DNA of 48,183 bases from Lentimicrobiaceae bacterium. Lineage in GTDB: Bacteria; Bacteroidota; Bacteroidia; Bacteroidales; JALOCA01. Positions 1-8,952 of this stretch are shown here, one piece after another. The stretch spans positions 1 through 48,183 of the forward strand of contig JALOCA010000026.1 of assembly GCA_023227965.1 (NCBI GenBank), given 5' to 3'. Within the stretch, counting starts at the first letter, position 1. Each line of letters starts with the position of its first letter. The notes beneath the pieces are model-generated. The model had not been told where the DNA came from and searched no databases. It saw nothing but the letters and a program-made list of their open reading frames with translations. A program made the translations under genes and the position numbers.

Positions 1-2
1 TA

Positions 3-1514
3 ATTCTTGATTTTGGCTCACAATATACGCAACTTATAGCCCGCCGTATCCGTGAGATGAATGTGTATTGTGAGATTCAGCCGTATAATTACAAGATAGA
101 AGCAAAGGAGCACCTTAAAGGAATAATCCTTTCGGGAAGCCCGTACTCAGTTCGTGAACAAAATGCGCCCCACCCCGATCTATCACCGGTTAAAGGGAAA
201 CTTCCCATACTCGGCTTATGCTACGGGGCGCAATTACTGGCTCAAAGTGGTGGTGGCGAAGTATTAAAATCAACAATCAGGGAATATGGAAGGGCAAATC
301 TTTCGTTTGTTGATGCAGAATGTCCGCTGACCCGTGGGATGCATTCCGGTTCGCAGGTATGGATGTCGCATGGCGATACCATACTTTCATTACCTGATGT
401 CTGCCGGGTTATTGCCGCTACTGCCGATGTTGCCATTGCCGGCTATGCCGTAAACAATGAAAAAACGTATGGCATCCAGTTTCATCCCGAAGTATATCAT
501 ACAGAAGAAGGGGGCATATTGCTGCATAATTTTATTGTAAACATTTGTGGATGCAGCCAAAACTGGACACCGGATTCGTTTATCGAAACTACTGTTTCGG
601 AACTGAAAAATACTATTAGCGAAGAAAAGGTGGTTCTGGGGCTTTCGGGAGGCGTAGATTCCACTGTAGCAGCAGTTTTATTGCACAAAGCAATAGGGAA
701 AAAGCTCTACTGTATTTTTGTAGATAACGGCTTACTGCGAAAAAATGAGTTTGAGAATGTACTGCATTCTTACATGCACATGGGTTTGAATGTAAAGGGA
801 GTAGATGCCCGAAAATTATTTCTGGATGCCTTGAAAGGCAAAACAGATCCCGAAGAAAAGCGGAAAGCCATCGGGAAAACCTTTATCAATGTTTTTGATG
901 CTGAAGCTCATGCAATAGAAAATGTAAACTGGCTGGGACAGGGAACCATTTACCCGGATGTAATTGAGTCTGTTTCGGTAAAGGGACCATCGGCTACCAT
1001 TAAATCGCATCATAACGTGGGCGGATTGCCCGATTTTATGAAGCTGAAAGTGGTGGAACCACTGAAGAGTCTTTTTAAGGACGAAGTACGCCGCGTGGGG
1101 ACTGCTTTGGGCATTCCGGAAGCAATTTTGCAAAGACATCCTTTTCCCGGACCTGGTCTGGGGATACGGATTTTAGGCGAAGTAACCGAAGAAAAGGTTA
1201 AGGTTTTGCAGGAAGCAGACCATATTTTTATCGAAGGATTAAAGGAAAACGGCTTGTATGGACAGGTATGGCAGGCGGCTACAATACTTTTGCCAATTCA
1301 CTCTGTAGGTGTAATGGGTGATGAACGTACATACGAAAATGTAGTTGCCCTGAGAGCAGTTTCTTCTACCGACGGAATGACTGCCGACTGGTGCAATCTG
1401 CCTTTCGACTTTCTTGCAAAAGTTTCAAACGACATTATTAATAAAGTAAAAGGCGTTAACAGAGTGGTGTACGATATAAGCTCAAAACCACCCGCAACGA
1501 TAGAATGGGAATAA
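3..1514 (+). CDS. guaA: GMP synthase (glutamine-hydrolysing), 5'-truncated by window edge
   Basis: Converts XMP to GMP using ATP and glutamine in cytosolic purine synthesis. The reading frame is open from position 3 and begins ILDFGSQYTQLIARRIRE, the usual N-terminal strand of GuaA, so only a few codons lie outside the window. The first ATG inside the window (57) is not the true start. Numbering from that Met, the class I amidotransferase nucleophile is Cys55 (GLCYGAQ) with the QFHPEV His/Glu pair at 141-146. The ATP-pyrophosphatase P-loop SGGVDS is at 197-202, and the dimerisation domain carries FPGPGLGIRILGE. The protein ends in the normal IEWE. All catalytic elements visible are intact. 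The next gene is 67 nt downstream. Confidence 0.97.
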   Translation: MLDFGSQYTQLIARRIREMNVYCEIQPYNYKIEAKEHLKGIILSGSPYSVREQNAPHPDLSPVKGKLPILGLCYGAQLLAQSGGGEVLKSTIREYGRANLSFVDAECPLTRGMHSGSQVWMSHGDTILSLPDVCRVIAATADVAIAGYAVNNEKTYGIQFHPEVYHTEEGGILLHNFIVNICGCSQNWTPDSFIETTVSELKNTISEEKVVLGLSGGVDSTVAAVLLHKAIGKKLYCIFVDNGLLRKNEFENVLHSYMHMGLNVKGVDARKLFLDALKGKTDPEEKRKAIGKTFINVFDAEAHAIENVNWLGQGTIYPDVIESVSVKGPSATIKSHHNVGGLPDFMKLKVVEPLKSLFKDEVRRVGTALGIPEAILQRHPFPGPGLGIRILGEVTEEKVKVLQEADHIFIEGLKENGLYGQVWQAATILLPIHSVGVMGDERTYENVVALRAVSSTDGMTADWCNLPFDFLAKVSNDIINKVKGVNRVVYDISSKPPATIEWE

Positions 1515-1520
1515 ACCTTT

Positions 1521-1558
1521 TATAAATATTTATACAAAAATTTTCCGGTAAACGGAAA
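1521..1558. other. A+T palindrome plus small hairpin between guaA and the LysM gene
   Basis: Positions 1521-1534 form a perfect 14-bp palindrome (TATAAATATTTATA). Positions 1542-1547 (TTTCCG) and 1553-1558 (CGGAAA) can pair around a 5-nt loop. There is no T-run after the hairpin, so it is not a convincing intrinsic terminator. It could be a leader structure of the downstream LysM gene or chance in A+T-rich DNA. Confidence 0.3.
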
Positions 1559-1581
1559 CATAATTTAAGTTGATAAAAAAC

Positions 1582-3537
1582 ATGAAGAAAACTATTTTTT
1601 TTCTTTTTATTGCCCTTATGCCTTTTTGTACAATGGCTCAGAAAAAAACAGAAGTAAAACGTTCTGAAATTATTGAAAAAATAGAAGGCAAGGATTATTA
1701 CATCCATTTTGTTAAGGATGGGCAAACTATAGAAGCCATTGCCAAAGCCTATGAGGTGAATACAACTACACTTACCGAACAAAATCCTGAACTTACAAAA
1801 GGAATAAGGGCTAAGCAAATAATTAAAATTCCCGTTGTCCTTAAAACGATACCTGTTGTAGGGGATAAAGAAAAAAATACAACTAATGATAAACAGGAAA
1901 TTGCCGATAAGGTTACCGATAATTTTATTTATCATGCCGTGCAGGAAAAGGAAACCTTTTACAGCATAACCACAAAGTATGGGGTAACGGAAAGGGAACT
2001 GATGGATAACAATCCTGAGTTAAACAATGGCTTGAAAATGGATGCTATAATAAAAATTCCGGTGAAAAATCCGGTTGCAAAACAGGAGCCGAAAAAAACA
2101 CCGCCTTCCGGAAATGTACAAAAAAATACCGTAGAACCCCCAAAAAGCAATAATGCAGAGTATATACAGTACCCGGTAGCCGAAAAGGAAACCCTGTGGG
2201 CAATTTCCAAAAAATTTGGCGTAAGTATAGAAGAAATTACGGCTTCAAACCCTGAATTAAAAACCGGGTTGAAAAAGGGACAAATTATAAACATTCCTTC
2301 CCATAATACGGCAAATAAAAACAAGGTACAGGAACCGGTACAGCCCAGAACGATAAAAGAAGTTAAAAACAAAGAGATTGAACAGAAACAAATTGTAGAG
2401 CCTGAGAAAAAAGTAACCAATGCAAACTGTAATGAATCGGGGGAAGAAGGCGTTTACCGTGTTGCGCTTATGCTCCCACTTTACCTAAAAGATGTTGATA
2501 ACATTAATGTTGCAACTATTGAAAATGTTAAAGATGCCACATCGTTTAAATCCATGCGGTTTTTACAATTTTACGAAGGGGCAGTGATTGCTGCAGATTC
2601 ATTAAAAAGCAAGGGGCTGAAAGTAAAGATGTATGTGTATGATATTGATGAGGATACTTCGCGTACCGGTGTTTTGCTCAGAAAACCCGAAATGAAACAA
2701 ATGGATATGATTATTGGCCCTTTCTACAGCAGAAATTTTAAAAAAGTTTCTGCTTTTGCCAAAAAGAATGGCATTCCTGTTATCAATCCATTATCGCAAC
2801 GTTCTGAAATTGTGGAAAACAACCATAGTGTTTACAAAATTCAACCTTCTGTAAACACGGGGTTCGATTTGATGGCAAGATACATTATGAAAAATTATTC
2901 CAACCCCAATGTGATAGTAATCAGGTATCCTAACACCAATGAAACTGCTGCGTTGTTAAGTGCATTGAAGGCTGAGATGGGCAACGGGAAGACCGGGAAA
3001 ATACTTTTTAAAGAGTGTATTTCTATTTCCGAAATCATTAAAAACCTTTCGCCTGACCGGGAAAATATCATCCTGGCTTTATCGGAAAATAAGGCATTTG
3101 TATTCAACATACTTAATAAACTGAATGAACAGCGAAACAATCACCGGATTACGCTTTTCGGTATGCCGAGCTGGGCTGAAATGGATTTTGATATTGTACA
3201 TGCACTGAACCTGAACCTACATTTGTATCAGCCTTCTTTTGTTGATTTTAAGGATGCCCATGTCAATACATTTATCGGTCAGTTTCGTACTAAATACAAA
3301 ACCGTGCCAGAACAAAGCAAATATGCCTTTTTGGGTTTCGATGTTACCTGGTATTTTCTTAATGCGCTTTACCGTTATGGAAAAGATTTTGGAGATTGCC
3401 TTTCTAACATGGAGATTCGTACCCTCGAAACCCGTTTCGGATTTAAAAGCTTTGGTAACGATGGGTATGAAAATCAGTTGGGATATATCATTCGATATAA
3501 AGATTACCTGATGGAAAATGTTAGCCCCGAAAGGTAA
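1582..3537 (+). CDS. Exported triple-LysM protein with periplasmic-binding-protein-like C-terminal domain
   Basis: The protein has 651 residues. The ATG at 1582 is preferred over the in-frame TTG at 1570 because it puts a clean signal peptide first (MKKTIFFLFIALMPFCTMAQ). Three LysM modules follow at about residues 39-85, 115-161 and 194-240. Each has the YxVxxxxTxxxIxxxYxV core and ends in a conserved IIKIPV/IINIPS strand. They are joined by Lys/Pro/Gln-rich linkers. From about residue 295 a type I periplasmic-binding-protein-like fold begins (YRVALMLPLYL; later MDMIIGPFYS and NGIPVINPLSQRSE). LysM binds peptidoglycan glycan strands, so the protein is probably tethered to the periplasmic wall. 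The ligand of the C-terminal domain is unknown, and no transporter genes adjoin it. It lies between guaA and yidC, both on the same strand. Confidence 0.85.
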   Translation: MKKTIFFLFIALMPFCTMAQKKTEVKRSEIIEKIEGKDYYIHFVKDGQTIEAIAKAYEVNTTTLTEQNPELTKGIRAKQIIKIPVVLKTIPVVGDKEKNTTNDKQEIADKVTDNFIYHAVQEKETFYSITTKYGVTERELMDNNPELNNGLKMDAIIKIPVKNPVAKQEPKKTPPSGNVQKNTVEPPKSNNAEYIQYPVAEKETLWAISKKFGVSIEEITASNPELKTGLKKGQIINIPSHNTANKNKVQEPVQPRTIKEVKNKEIEQKQIVEPEKKVTNANCNESGEEGVYRVALMLPLYLKDVDNINVATIENVKDATSFKSMRFLQFYEGAVIAADSLKSKGLKVKMYVYDIDEDTSRTGVLLRKPEMKQMDMIIGPFYSRNFKKVSAFAKKNGIPVINPLSQRSEIVENNHSVYKIQPSVNTGFDLMARYIMKNYSNPNVIVIRYPNTNETAALLSALKAEMGNGKTGKILFKECISISEIIKNLSPDRENIILALSENKAFVFNILNKLNEQRNNHRITLFGMPSWAEMDFDIVHALNLNLHLYQPSFVDFKDAHVNTFIGQFRTKYKTVPEQSKYAFLGFDVTWYFLNALYRYGKDFGDCLSNMEIRTLETRFGFKSFGNDGYENQLGYIIRYKDYLMENVSPER

Positions 3538-3569
3538 ATTTACAGCGTAAATACATAATCTTAATTATT

Positions 3570-3577
3570 TATCTTTG
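3570..3577 (+). promoter_or_regulatory. Candidate Bacteroidota -7 element for yidC
   Basis: TATCTTTG matches the TAnnTTTG -7 consensus of the phylum's primary sigma factor and lies 20 nt before the yidC ATG. No good TTG -33 box is visible at the usual 19-21 nt spacing, so the assignment rests on the -7 element and its position. Confidence 0.5.
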
Positions 3578-3597
3578 CCGGCTAAATTAAACGTGTC

Positions 3598-5526
3598 ATG
3601 AACAGAGACAATATTATCGGTCTTGTAGTTATTTTTGCTATTATCATAGGTTTCAGCCTGTGGCAAATGCCTTCGAAAGAGGAAAAGGAAGCCATGCGAC
3701 TTCGTAACGATTCGCTCCTTCGCGAACAACACATTACTGATTCAATCACCAAATTGCAACAGGAAGTTCAGAAAAAAACTATGGCAGTTGCGGATTCACC
3801 TTCTGCAAAAAAGGTAGAAAAGACAGAGAATGTTATTGGTGAAAAGAAACAGGAATATGGAATTTTTGGCAATGTTGCTTACGGTAAAAATACATTTTAC
3901 ACCATCGAAAATGAAGTATTAAAACTGAAAATTGCATCCAAAGGTGGCAGAATCCAAAGTGTACAGCTTAAAAAATACAACACCTATGACACATTGCCGG
4001 TAAAGCTTTTCGATGCTGACTCCTCTGTTTTTTCCTTTACTTTCTTTTCGGATAACCGTGCCATCCATACCGATGAATTGTATTTTGAACCTTTCTGGTA
4101 CAATAGTTTGCAAAATAATAAGGATTCGTTAAGCGTATCAGGTAACGATTCACTGCGTTTCGGAATGCGGCTTTATCCTTATCGAACCGATTCAATAGCC
4201 GATAAAACGCGTTACATCGAATTTTTATATACTTTGCGGGGTGATAAGTATATGACCGGTTTTACGGTAAATTTTGTTGGGATGAACCAGGCAATTTCCG
4301 GAAATGTAAATTATCTCAACCTTGACTGGAAAGCCAACATGCGCTCGCAGGAACGCAGCCTGAAAAATGAAAGGCAAAATGCCACCATTTACTATAAATA
4401 TTTCCAGGACGAAGTAGATTTTATCCCGGAAACCAAGGACAAAAAGGACGATCTGAAAACCAAGGTAAAATGGATTTCATTTAAAACCCAGTTTTTTTCG
4501 GCTACACTTATTGCCAATGATTTTTTTAACAGCGGAACAATAGAAACTTCTACAGGAACCGACGGCGACCACTATCTGAAAACAATGAAAGCTGAAATTT
4601 CCGTTCCTTTTAATCCTGCACAAAGCCAGAGTATTCCCATGTCGCTTTATTTCGGACCGAATAAGTATAATTTACTCAAGAAATACCATCTCGACCTCGA
4701 ACGGCAAATTCCTCTCGGATGGAGTTTCTTCCTTATGCAGTGGATTAACCGTTATGCCGTTATACCGGTATTTGATTTCCTGAGCACCTTCAATATGAAT
4801 TATGGCATTATTATTCTTATTCTTACCATTTTACTTAAGATAGTCCTTTTCCCAATAGCCTATAAAACCTATACATCTTCGGCTAAGATGAAAGTATTGA
4901 AACCCGAGGTGGAAGAGATAAATAAAAAATTCCCCAAAAAGGAGGATGCTATGAAAAAGCAGCAAACTGTGATGGCTTTGTACAAAAAAGCCGGGGTAAA
5001 CCCAATGTCGGGTTGCATTCCATTGCTGCTGCAAATGCCGATACTTATCGCTTTGTTCCGGTTTTTCCCGGCATCTATTGAATTGCGACAGCAACCGTTT
5101 CTTTGGGCGCACGACCTTTCTTCCTATGATTCTGTTCTCAATCTTCCGTTCAATATACCTTTCTATGGTGACCATGTCAGCCTTTTCTGCTTGTTGATGA
5201 CCATTTCGACTATCATTTACACCAAAATCAATAATGATATGATGTCGGGTACCAGTCAGCAAATGCCAGGTATGAAGACAATGATGTACCTGATGCCTAT
5301 AATGTTCCTCGGATTCTTCAACAGCTATTCCTCAGGGCTAAGCTATTATTATCTGCTTGCCAACCTGTTTACTTTTGGCCAAATGTGGTTGATCCGTAAA
5401 TTTGTGAATGAAGATAAAATTCATGCAAAAATCCAGGAAAACAGAAAAAAACCTGTGAAAACATCCAGTTTTCAGAAGCGACTGGAAGATATGGCTAAAA
5501 AACGGGGCTATCCAGTTCGCAAGTAA
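3598..5526 (+). CDS. yidC: Membrane protein insertase YidC
   Basis: Inserts and folds inner-membrane proteins, alone or with SecYEG. It has 642 residues, the long form typical of Gram-negative bacteria. There is an N-terminal anchor (about residues 5-22), a charged coil, a large periplasmic beta domain (roughly 90-350), and then the conserved 60KD inner-membrane domain. That domain starts near WSFFLMQWINRYAVIPVFDF and includes the cytoplasmic Lys-rich hairpin (LKPEVEEINKKFPKKEDAMK) and the motif NPMSGCIPLLLQMPILIALF. The tail is Lys/Arg-rich. Its last 19 nt overlap the convergent mqnA gene. Confidence 0.96.
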   Translation: MNRDNIIGLVVIFAIIIGFSLWQMPSKEEKEAMRLRNDSLLREQHITDSITKLQQEVQKKTMAVADSPSAKKVEKTENVIGEKKQEYGIFGNVAYGKNTFYTIENEVLKLKIASKGGRIQSVQLKKYNTYDTLPVKLFDADSSVFSFTFFSDNRAIHTDELYFEPFWYNSLQNNKDSLSVSGNDSLRFGMRLYPYRTDSIADKTRYIEFLYTLRGDKYMTGFTVNFVGMNQAISGNVNYLNLDWKANMRSQERSLKNERQNATIYYKYFQDEVDFIPETKDKKDDLKTKVKWISFKTQFFSATLIANDFFNSGTIETSTGTDGDHYLKTMKAEISVPFNPAQSQSIPMSLYFGPNKYNLLKKYHLDLERQIPLGWSFFLMQWINRYAVIPVFDFLSTFNMNYGIIILILTILLKIVLFPIAYKTYTSSAKMKVLKPEVEEINKKFPKKEDAMKKQQTVMALYKKAGVNPMSGCIPLLLQMPILIALFRFFPASIELRQQPFLWAHDLSSYDSVLNLPFNIPFYGDHVSLFCLLMTISTIIYTKINNDMMSGTSQQMPGMKTMMYLMPIMFLGFFNSYSSGLSYYYLLANLFTFGQMWLIRKFVNEDKIHAKIQENRKKPVKTSSFQKRLEDMAKKRGYPVRK

Positions 5527-6272
5527 GAAAGAAATTTCTCCATTGCCGCCTTTTTTGCTGCATCGAATCTGAAACTTATGTTCCGAGTGAGATAATCGTA
5601 AGCCTCAGATTCTGAAATAGGAAGGTTTTTATCCATGATAGATTCTCTAATATGGGCTATCCCAAACTCAATAGCTTGTGAAAACTGGCTGATAAAATCT
5701 TCTGACAATGAATTAACTGCCACCCAGCATGCAAAAACAAAGGGCAGCCCGGTAAAACGATTCCATTCGGTAGCCAGATCGTAAATGTAAGCAAAACGGC
5801 TTTTCAGGGAAAAGGTTTTATCACCGATAAAAACTGCCGCATCACTTATATCCTGTACGTGAGATTCTTCTCTTGCAAGAGAGACGTAATCCGGCTGTAT
5901 TTTCCAGTAATATCGGGCAAGAATTTTTACTAACTCGACAGACGTACGCGAATCGTAGTCGAGGCTGATAGTTTTAATGGATTGAAGTGGAACATTGCTA
6001 AGCAAAAGCACCGTATTTACCTTATCCCGTGTCCCTATACAATAGTCAAGTATCCGGTATTCATCAGAAAGCAACGGTAAAGCTGCCACTGGCAGTAATC
6101 CTATTTCGGCTTGCTTTAAAATCATTTTCTGGGCTGAAACTGAAGGAACCTCCAACTGCAATTCTATGCTGTCTCCATCAAAATAATGAGTCAAACCATA
6201 TACAAACGGAAGAGTATTAAGATATGAAATGGCTGAAATGCGTACTGGTTTTTTTGTGTTATCAATTATCAT
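5508..6272 (-). CDS. mqnA: Chorismate dehydratase MqnA, futalosine menaquinone pathway
   Basis: Family knowledge: MqnA removes water from chorismate to give 3-enolpyruvoylbenzoate, the first step of the futalosine route to menaquinone. The 254-residue protein has the family's opening strand (VRISAISYLNTLPFVYGL) and the internal PVAALPLL and VELVKILARYYW regions of the periplasmic-binding-like fold. Length is normal for MqnA (about 250-290). MqnD is excluded because it opens with a different CPNDTF-type motif. The gene starts 14 nt after the znuB-like stop and may be read through from the zinc transporter operon. Its 3' end overlaps yidC on the opposite strand. The other mqn genes are not in the window. 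Confidence 0.85.
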   Translation of the reverse strand: MIIDNTKKPVRISAISYLNTLPFVYGLTHYFDGDSIELQLEVPSVSAQKMILKQAEIGLLPVAALPLLSDEYRILDYCIGTRDKVNTVLLLSNVPLQSIKTISLDYDSRTSVELVKILARYYWKIQPDYVSLAREESHVQDISDAAVFIGDKTFSLKSRFAYIYDLATEWNRFTGLPFVFACWVAVNSLSEDFISQFSQAIEFGIAHIRESIMDKNLPISESEAYDYLTRNISFRFDAAKKAAMEKFLSYLRTG

Positions 6273-6286
6273 GGTATTTGATACGG

Positions 6287-7117
6287 TTACTTGCTTTTCA
6301 ATAATTTAGTACAAAACATTTTCAATACTTTTGCACATATAAATACTATTACAAAAACAAAAATTATACAAGCACCTGACGGAATATTAAAATAGTAAGA
6401 CAGCAATAAACCCATTACCGATCCTGCTATTCCAAAACATATCGAATAGAAAATTATTGAACTGAAGTTACGTGTAAAAATGTTGGCAGTTGATTGTGGA
6501 ATAGTTAAGAAAGACAATACCAAAATAATCCCTGTTGTCCTGATATTCAAAACGATACATAAAGCTATCAGAGCTATCATCAGATAGTTAAACATCTGTA
6601 CCGGTAGGCGGTGCGTGCGTGCGTACTCTTCGTCGAAGGCAATGAAAAGTATTGTTTTATAAAAAAAATAAAAGAAAAGTGATATTATGGCAGTAAGTGC
6701 AAACATAAGTAACACTTCAGTTGATGTTACCGTTAGTATGTTTCCGAAGAGAAACGACATTAAATTTGGTGCATAGTTTGGGGTAATAAATATAAAAATA
6801 ATCCCAAGTGCCATCCCAAGCGACCATATCATCCCTATTGCCGAATCTTCGCGTATATCACCCTTTTTTGAAATAAATTCAATACCCAGGGCAGAAATTA
6901 TTGCAAAAATTACAGCCCCAACAATTGGATTTATTCCCATGTAAAAAGCAATGCCTATCCCTCCGAAGGATGCGTGCGTAATGCCATCACTGATGAAAAC
7001 TTTACGTTTCGATACTATGTATGTGCCGACTATTCCGCATGAAATACTTGCAAGTACAGCCGTGAGTAAAGCAGTTACAAAAAAACGATAATGAAATAAT
7101 TCTATCAGACTATTCAT
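6287..7117 (-). CDS. znuB: Metal (Zn/Mn-type) ABC transporter permease
   Basis: The protein has 276 residues with about eight hydrophobic segments of the ABC-3 (ZnuB/TroC) permease family. It opens with FFVTALLTAVLASISCGIVGTY and carries SDGITHASFGGIGIAFYMG, the conserved His/Gly stretch of this family, early in the protein. It would form the inner-membrane channel with the ATPase encoded just upstream, whose gene it overlaps by 8 nt, implying translational coupling. Zinc is inferred from the His-rich binding protein at 7972-8874; manganese or iron cannot be excluded. All three components are present. Confidence 0.86.
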   Translation of the reverse strand: MNSLIELFHYRFFVTALLTAVLASISCGIVGTYIVSKRKVFISDGITHASFGGIGIAFYMGINPIVGAVIFAIISALGIEFISKKGDIREDSAIGMIWSLGMALGIIFIFITPNYAPNLMSFLFGNILTVTSTEVLLMFALTAIISLFFYFFYKTILFIAFDEEYARTHRLPVQMFNYLMIALIALCIVLNIRTTGIILVLSFLTIPQSTANIFTRNFSSIIFYSICFGIAGSVMGLLLSYYFNIPSGACIIFVFVIVFICAKVLKMFCTKLLKSK

Positions 7118-7871
7118 CGCTGTGATTATGTTTGCTTAATACTGTATGTGGTAGGTCGCCATGGGTAACCAACTGTACCGGACAATTATACATGCTAAGT
7201 TGCTCCTCGGTAATCTGGTTAGAAGGATGATAATGCAGATAAGTATTTACACAGGCTATTGTTTTTACATAAGTGGTTACTATACCAATATCGTGAGTTA
7301 CAAGCATAATAGCCATATTTTGATTTAATATTTTCAGATATTCATACAAATCGTATTCGAATTTATTATCAACAAATGTATTCGGTTCATCTAATATTAA
7401 AAGGCGGGGTGAAGAAATTAATGCACGGCAAAGGAAAACCCTCTGCAACTGCCCTCCTGAAAGCTCTCCCACAGGTTTTTTATGCAAGTTGGCGATACCT
7501 GTCAGTTCGAGAAGGTTTGTAGCTCTTTCGCAGTCTTTTTTTGTAAATCGGTAATAGATTTTATTTTCCGACATAAGACCCGAAAGAACAACATCTTTTA
7601 CTGTGATGGGGAACTTTTTATCAATCTGGTTCATCTGTGGCAGGTAGCCTATCAGAGTTTTTCCTTTAGCCACTTCGTGATACCCGATTTGCCCTGAATA
7701 AGGTTTTATTAATCCCATTATAAGCTTTACCAGAGTGGTTTTCCCACCTCCATTAGGTCCAATTACACCTATAAAATCGAAATCAAAAACCGAAAATGTA
7801 ATGTTTTTCAGAGTGGCTTCGTTTTCATAACCCGTTGTAACGGATGAAATTTTAACAAGCTCCTGTTTCAA
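7110..7871 (-). CDS. znuC: Metal (Zn/Mn-type) ABC transporter ATP-binding protein
   Basis: A 253-residue ABC ATPase. Walker A is GPNGGGKTT (near residue 38), the signature motif is LSGGQLQRV, Walker B is LLILDEP, and the H-loop His is in LVTHD. The C-terminal tail is His-rich (NTYLHYHPSN, HTVLSKHNHSDE), as is often seen in ATPases of zinc importers. It sits between the binding-protein gene (100 nt upstream) and the permease gene (overlapping by 8 nt). The short His-containing tail could sense cytosolic zinc; that is inference only. Confidence 0.9.
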   Translation of the reverse strand: MKQELVKISSVTTGYENEATLKNITFSVFDFDFIGVIGPNGGGKTTLVKLIMGLIKPYSGQIGYHEVAKGKTLIGYLPQMNQIDKKFPITVKDVVLSGLMSENKIYYRFTKKDCERATNLLELTGIANLHKKPVGELSGGQLQRVFLCRALISSPRLLILDEPNTFVDNKFEYDLYEYLKILNQNMAIMLVTHDIGIVTTYVKTIACVNTYLHYHPSNQITEEQLSMYNCPVQLVTHGDLPHTVLSKHNHSDE

Positions 7872-7971
7872 GGCAAAATTTTATTAATTTTTTTAAAAAA
7901 GTTCAGGATTTACTTTTATAATTTCCATTGTTTTTAAAAGCATATTCCTTTTTATTATTCAAAATTTATTT

Positions 7972-8874
7972 TCACTTGTTTCTGGCAACTTTTTCCACAA
8001 AAGCTGTCTTCATTTCCATTATCAATTTATTCATCATCTCAACCCAATTGGGTGATAATGCATCAACATAAATTATTTTACCATTTATTTCTGATGCTAT
8101 CGAACGGGCATATTTATCATCGAATTCCTTTTGTATAAATATTGTATGGATGGAATCTTTAAGGGCAAGGTCAACCAGGCGTTTCAGATTGCTAGGAGCA
8201 GGTTCTTTCCCATCAGCCTCTATAGCATTCTGTATCAAATTATAATCTCTGGCAAAATACCCAAGAGCCGGATGGTAAATAATGAAATTACGATGTGTAA
8301 AACCAGCAAATTGCATTTCCGCATTTTTATCCATGTTATCTAGTTTCGAAATCAATAAATTGAAATTAGATGTAAAAATATTTTTTTTCTTCGGAAAGGT
8401 ATTGCAAAGTGCTTGGTAAATCTGCTTGGAAAATATTTTTGCATTTTTAATCGAAAGCCAGATATGTGGATCGGCATTCGATGAATGCGAATGCCCTTGG
8501 TGTGTATGTTCATGAAGTTGGAGAAGACATAATCCTTTCGACAAGTCAATTATTTTAATGTCAGGATTTAGGGCTTTTGCGCTTTCATTCAGCGCTTTCT
8601 CGAAGTCGAAATGGCTTATTGAAAAATGGACGGAAGCGTCGGAAAGTTGCTGAATTTGTCCGGGAGTTGGTTCGAAATTTTCGGCACTTTGTCCGGGAGG
8701 AACAAGTACTTTTACTGTAAAATCGTTACCGGCAATGGCAGAAACAAAATACTTAAGTGGCTGGATACTTACCGAAAGTGAATGACTAACGCTAACATTT
8801 TTATAATGTTCAGGGTTATTGCATGCCATTATCAACGCAGCAATAACAATGAAAAGAAAGGTTTTCTCCTTCAA
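7972..8874 (-). CDS. znuA: Zinc ABC transporter substrate-binding lipoprotein
   Basis: A 300-residue cluster A-I metal-binding protein. The signal peptide ends in a lipobox (ALIMAC, Cys18), so it is probably a lipoprotein. The fold's hallmarks are visible: SIQPLKYFVSAIAGNDFTV, then VLVPPGQSAENFEPTPGQI, a candidate metal His in HFDFEKAL (near 89), a His-rich loop at 121-130 (HEHTHQGHSH) and DPHIWLS (135-141). A further conserved His is in IIYHPALGYFARDY. The His loop before DPH is typical of zinc-specific ZnuA and favours zinc over manganese. It is the first gene of a znuA-znuC-znuB-(mqnA) run. No Zur gene is present in the window. Confidence 0.88.
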   Translation of the reverse strand: MKEKTFLFIVIAALIMACNNPEHYKNVSVSHSLSVSIQPLKYFVSAIAGNDFTVKVLVPPGQSAENFEPTPGQIQQLSDASVHFSISHFDFEKALNESAKALNPDIKIIDLSKGLCLLQLHEHTHQGHSHSSNADPHIWLSIKNAKIFSKQIYQALCNTFPKKKNIFTSNFNLLISKLDNMDKNAEMQFAGFTHRNFIIYHPALGYFARDYNLIQNAIEADGKEPAPSNLKRLVDLALKDSIHTIFIQKEFDDKYARSIASEINGKIIYVDALSPNWVEMMNKLIMEMKTAFVEKVARNK

Positions 8875-8894
8875 TTTTCTCTAAGTTTGGCAAA

Positions 8895-8902
8895 CAAAGG
8901 TA
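8895..8902 (-). promoter_or_regulatory. Candidate -7 element upstream of znuA
   Basis: On the minus strand this reads TACCTTTG, a match to TAnnTTTG, 20 nt before the znuA start. A TTG lies upstream but at only 11 nt spacing rather than 19-21, so the promoter is tentative. A diagnostic Zur operator was not recognised. Confidence 0.35.
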
Positions 8903-8952
8903 TAAAAAGGATGCAAACTTCGTGCTAAAAAAGAAGAAATAGGTTTCGGAGG

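Noticed and set aside
1521..1534. A+T palindrome after guaA as a terminator
   Set aside because: Pure A+T stem with no T-run and a second hairpin downstream; chance in A+T-rich DNA is likely.
8881..8940. Zur operator upstream of znuA
   Set aside because: No palindrome of the expected kind was found by eye; without a motif model I cannot call it.
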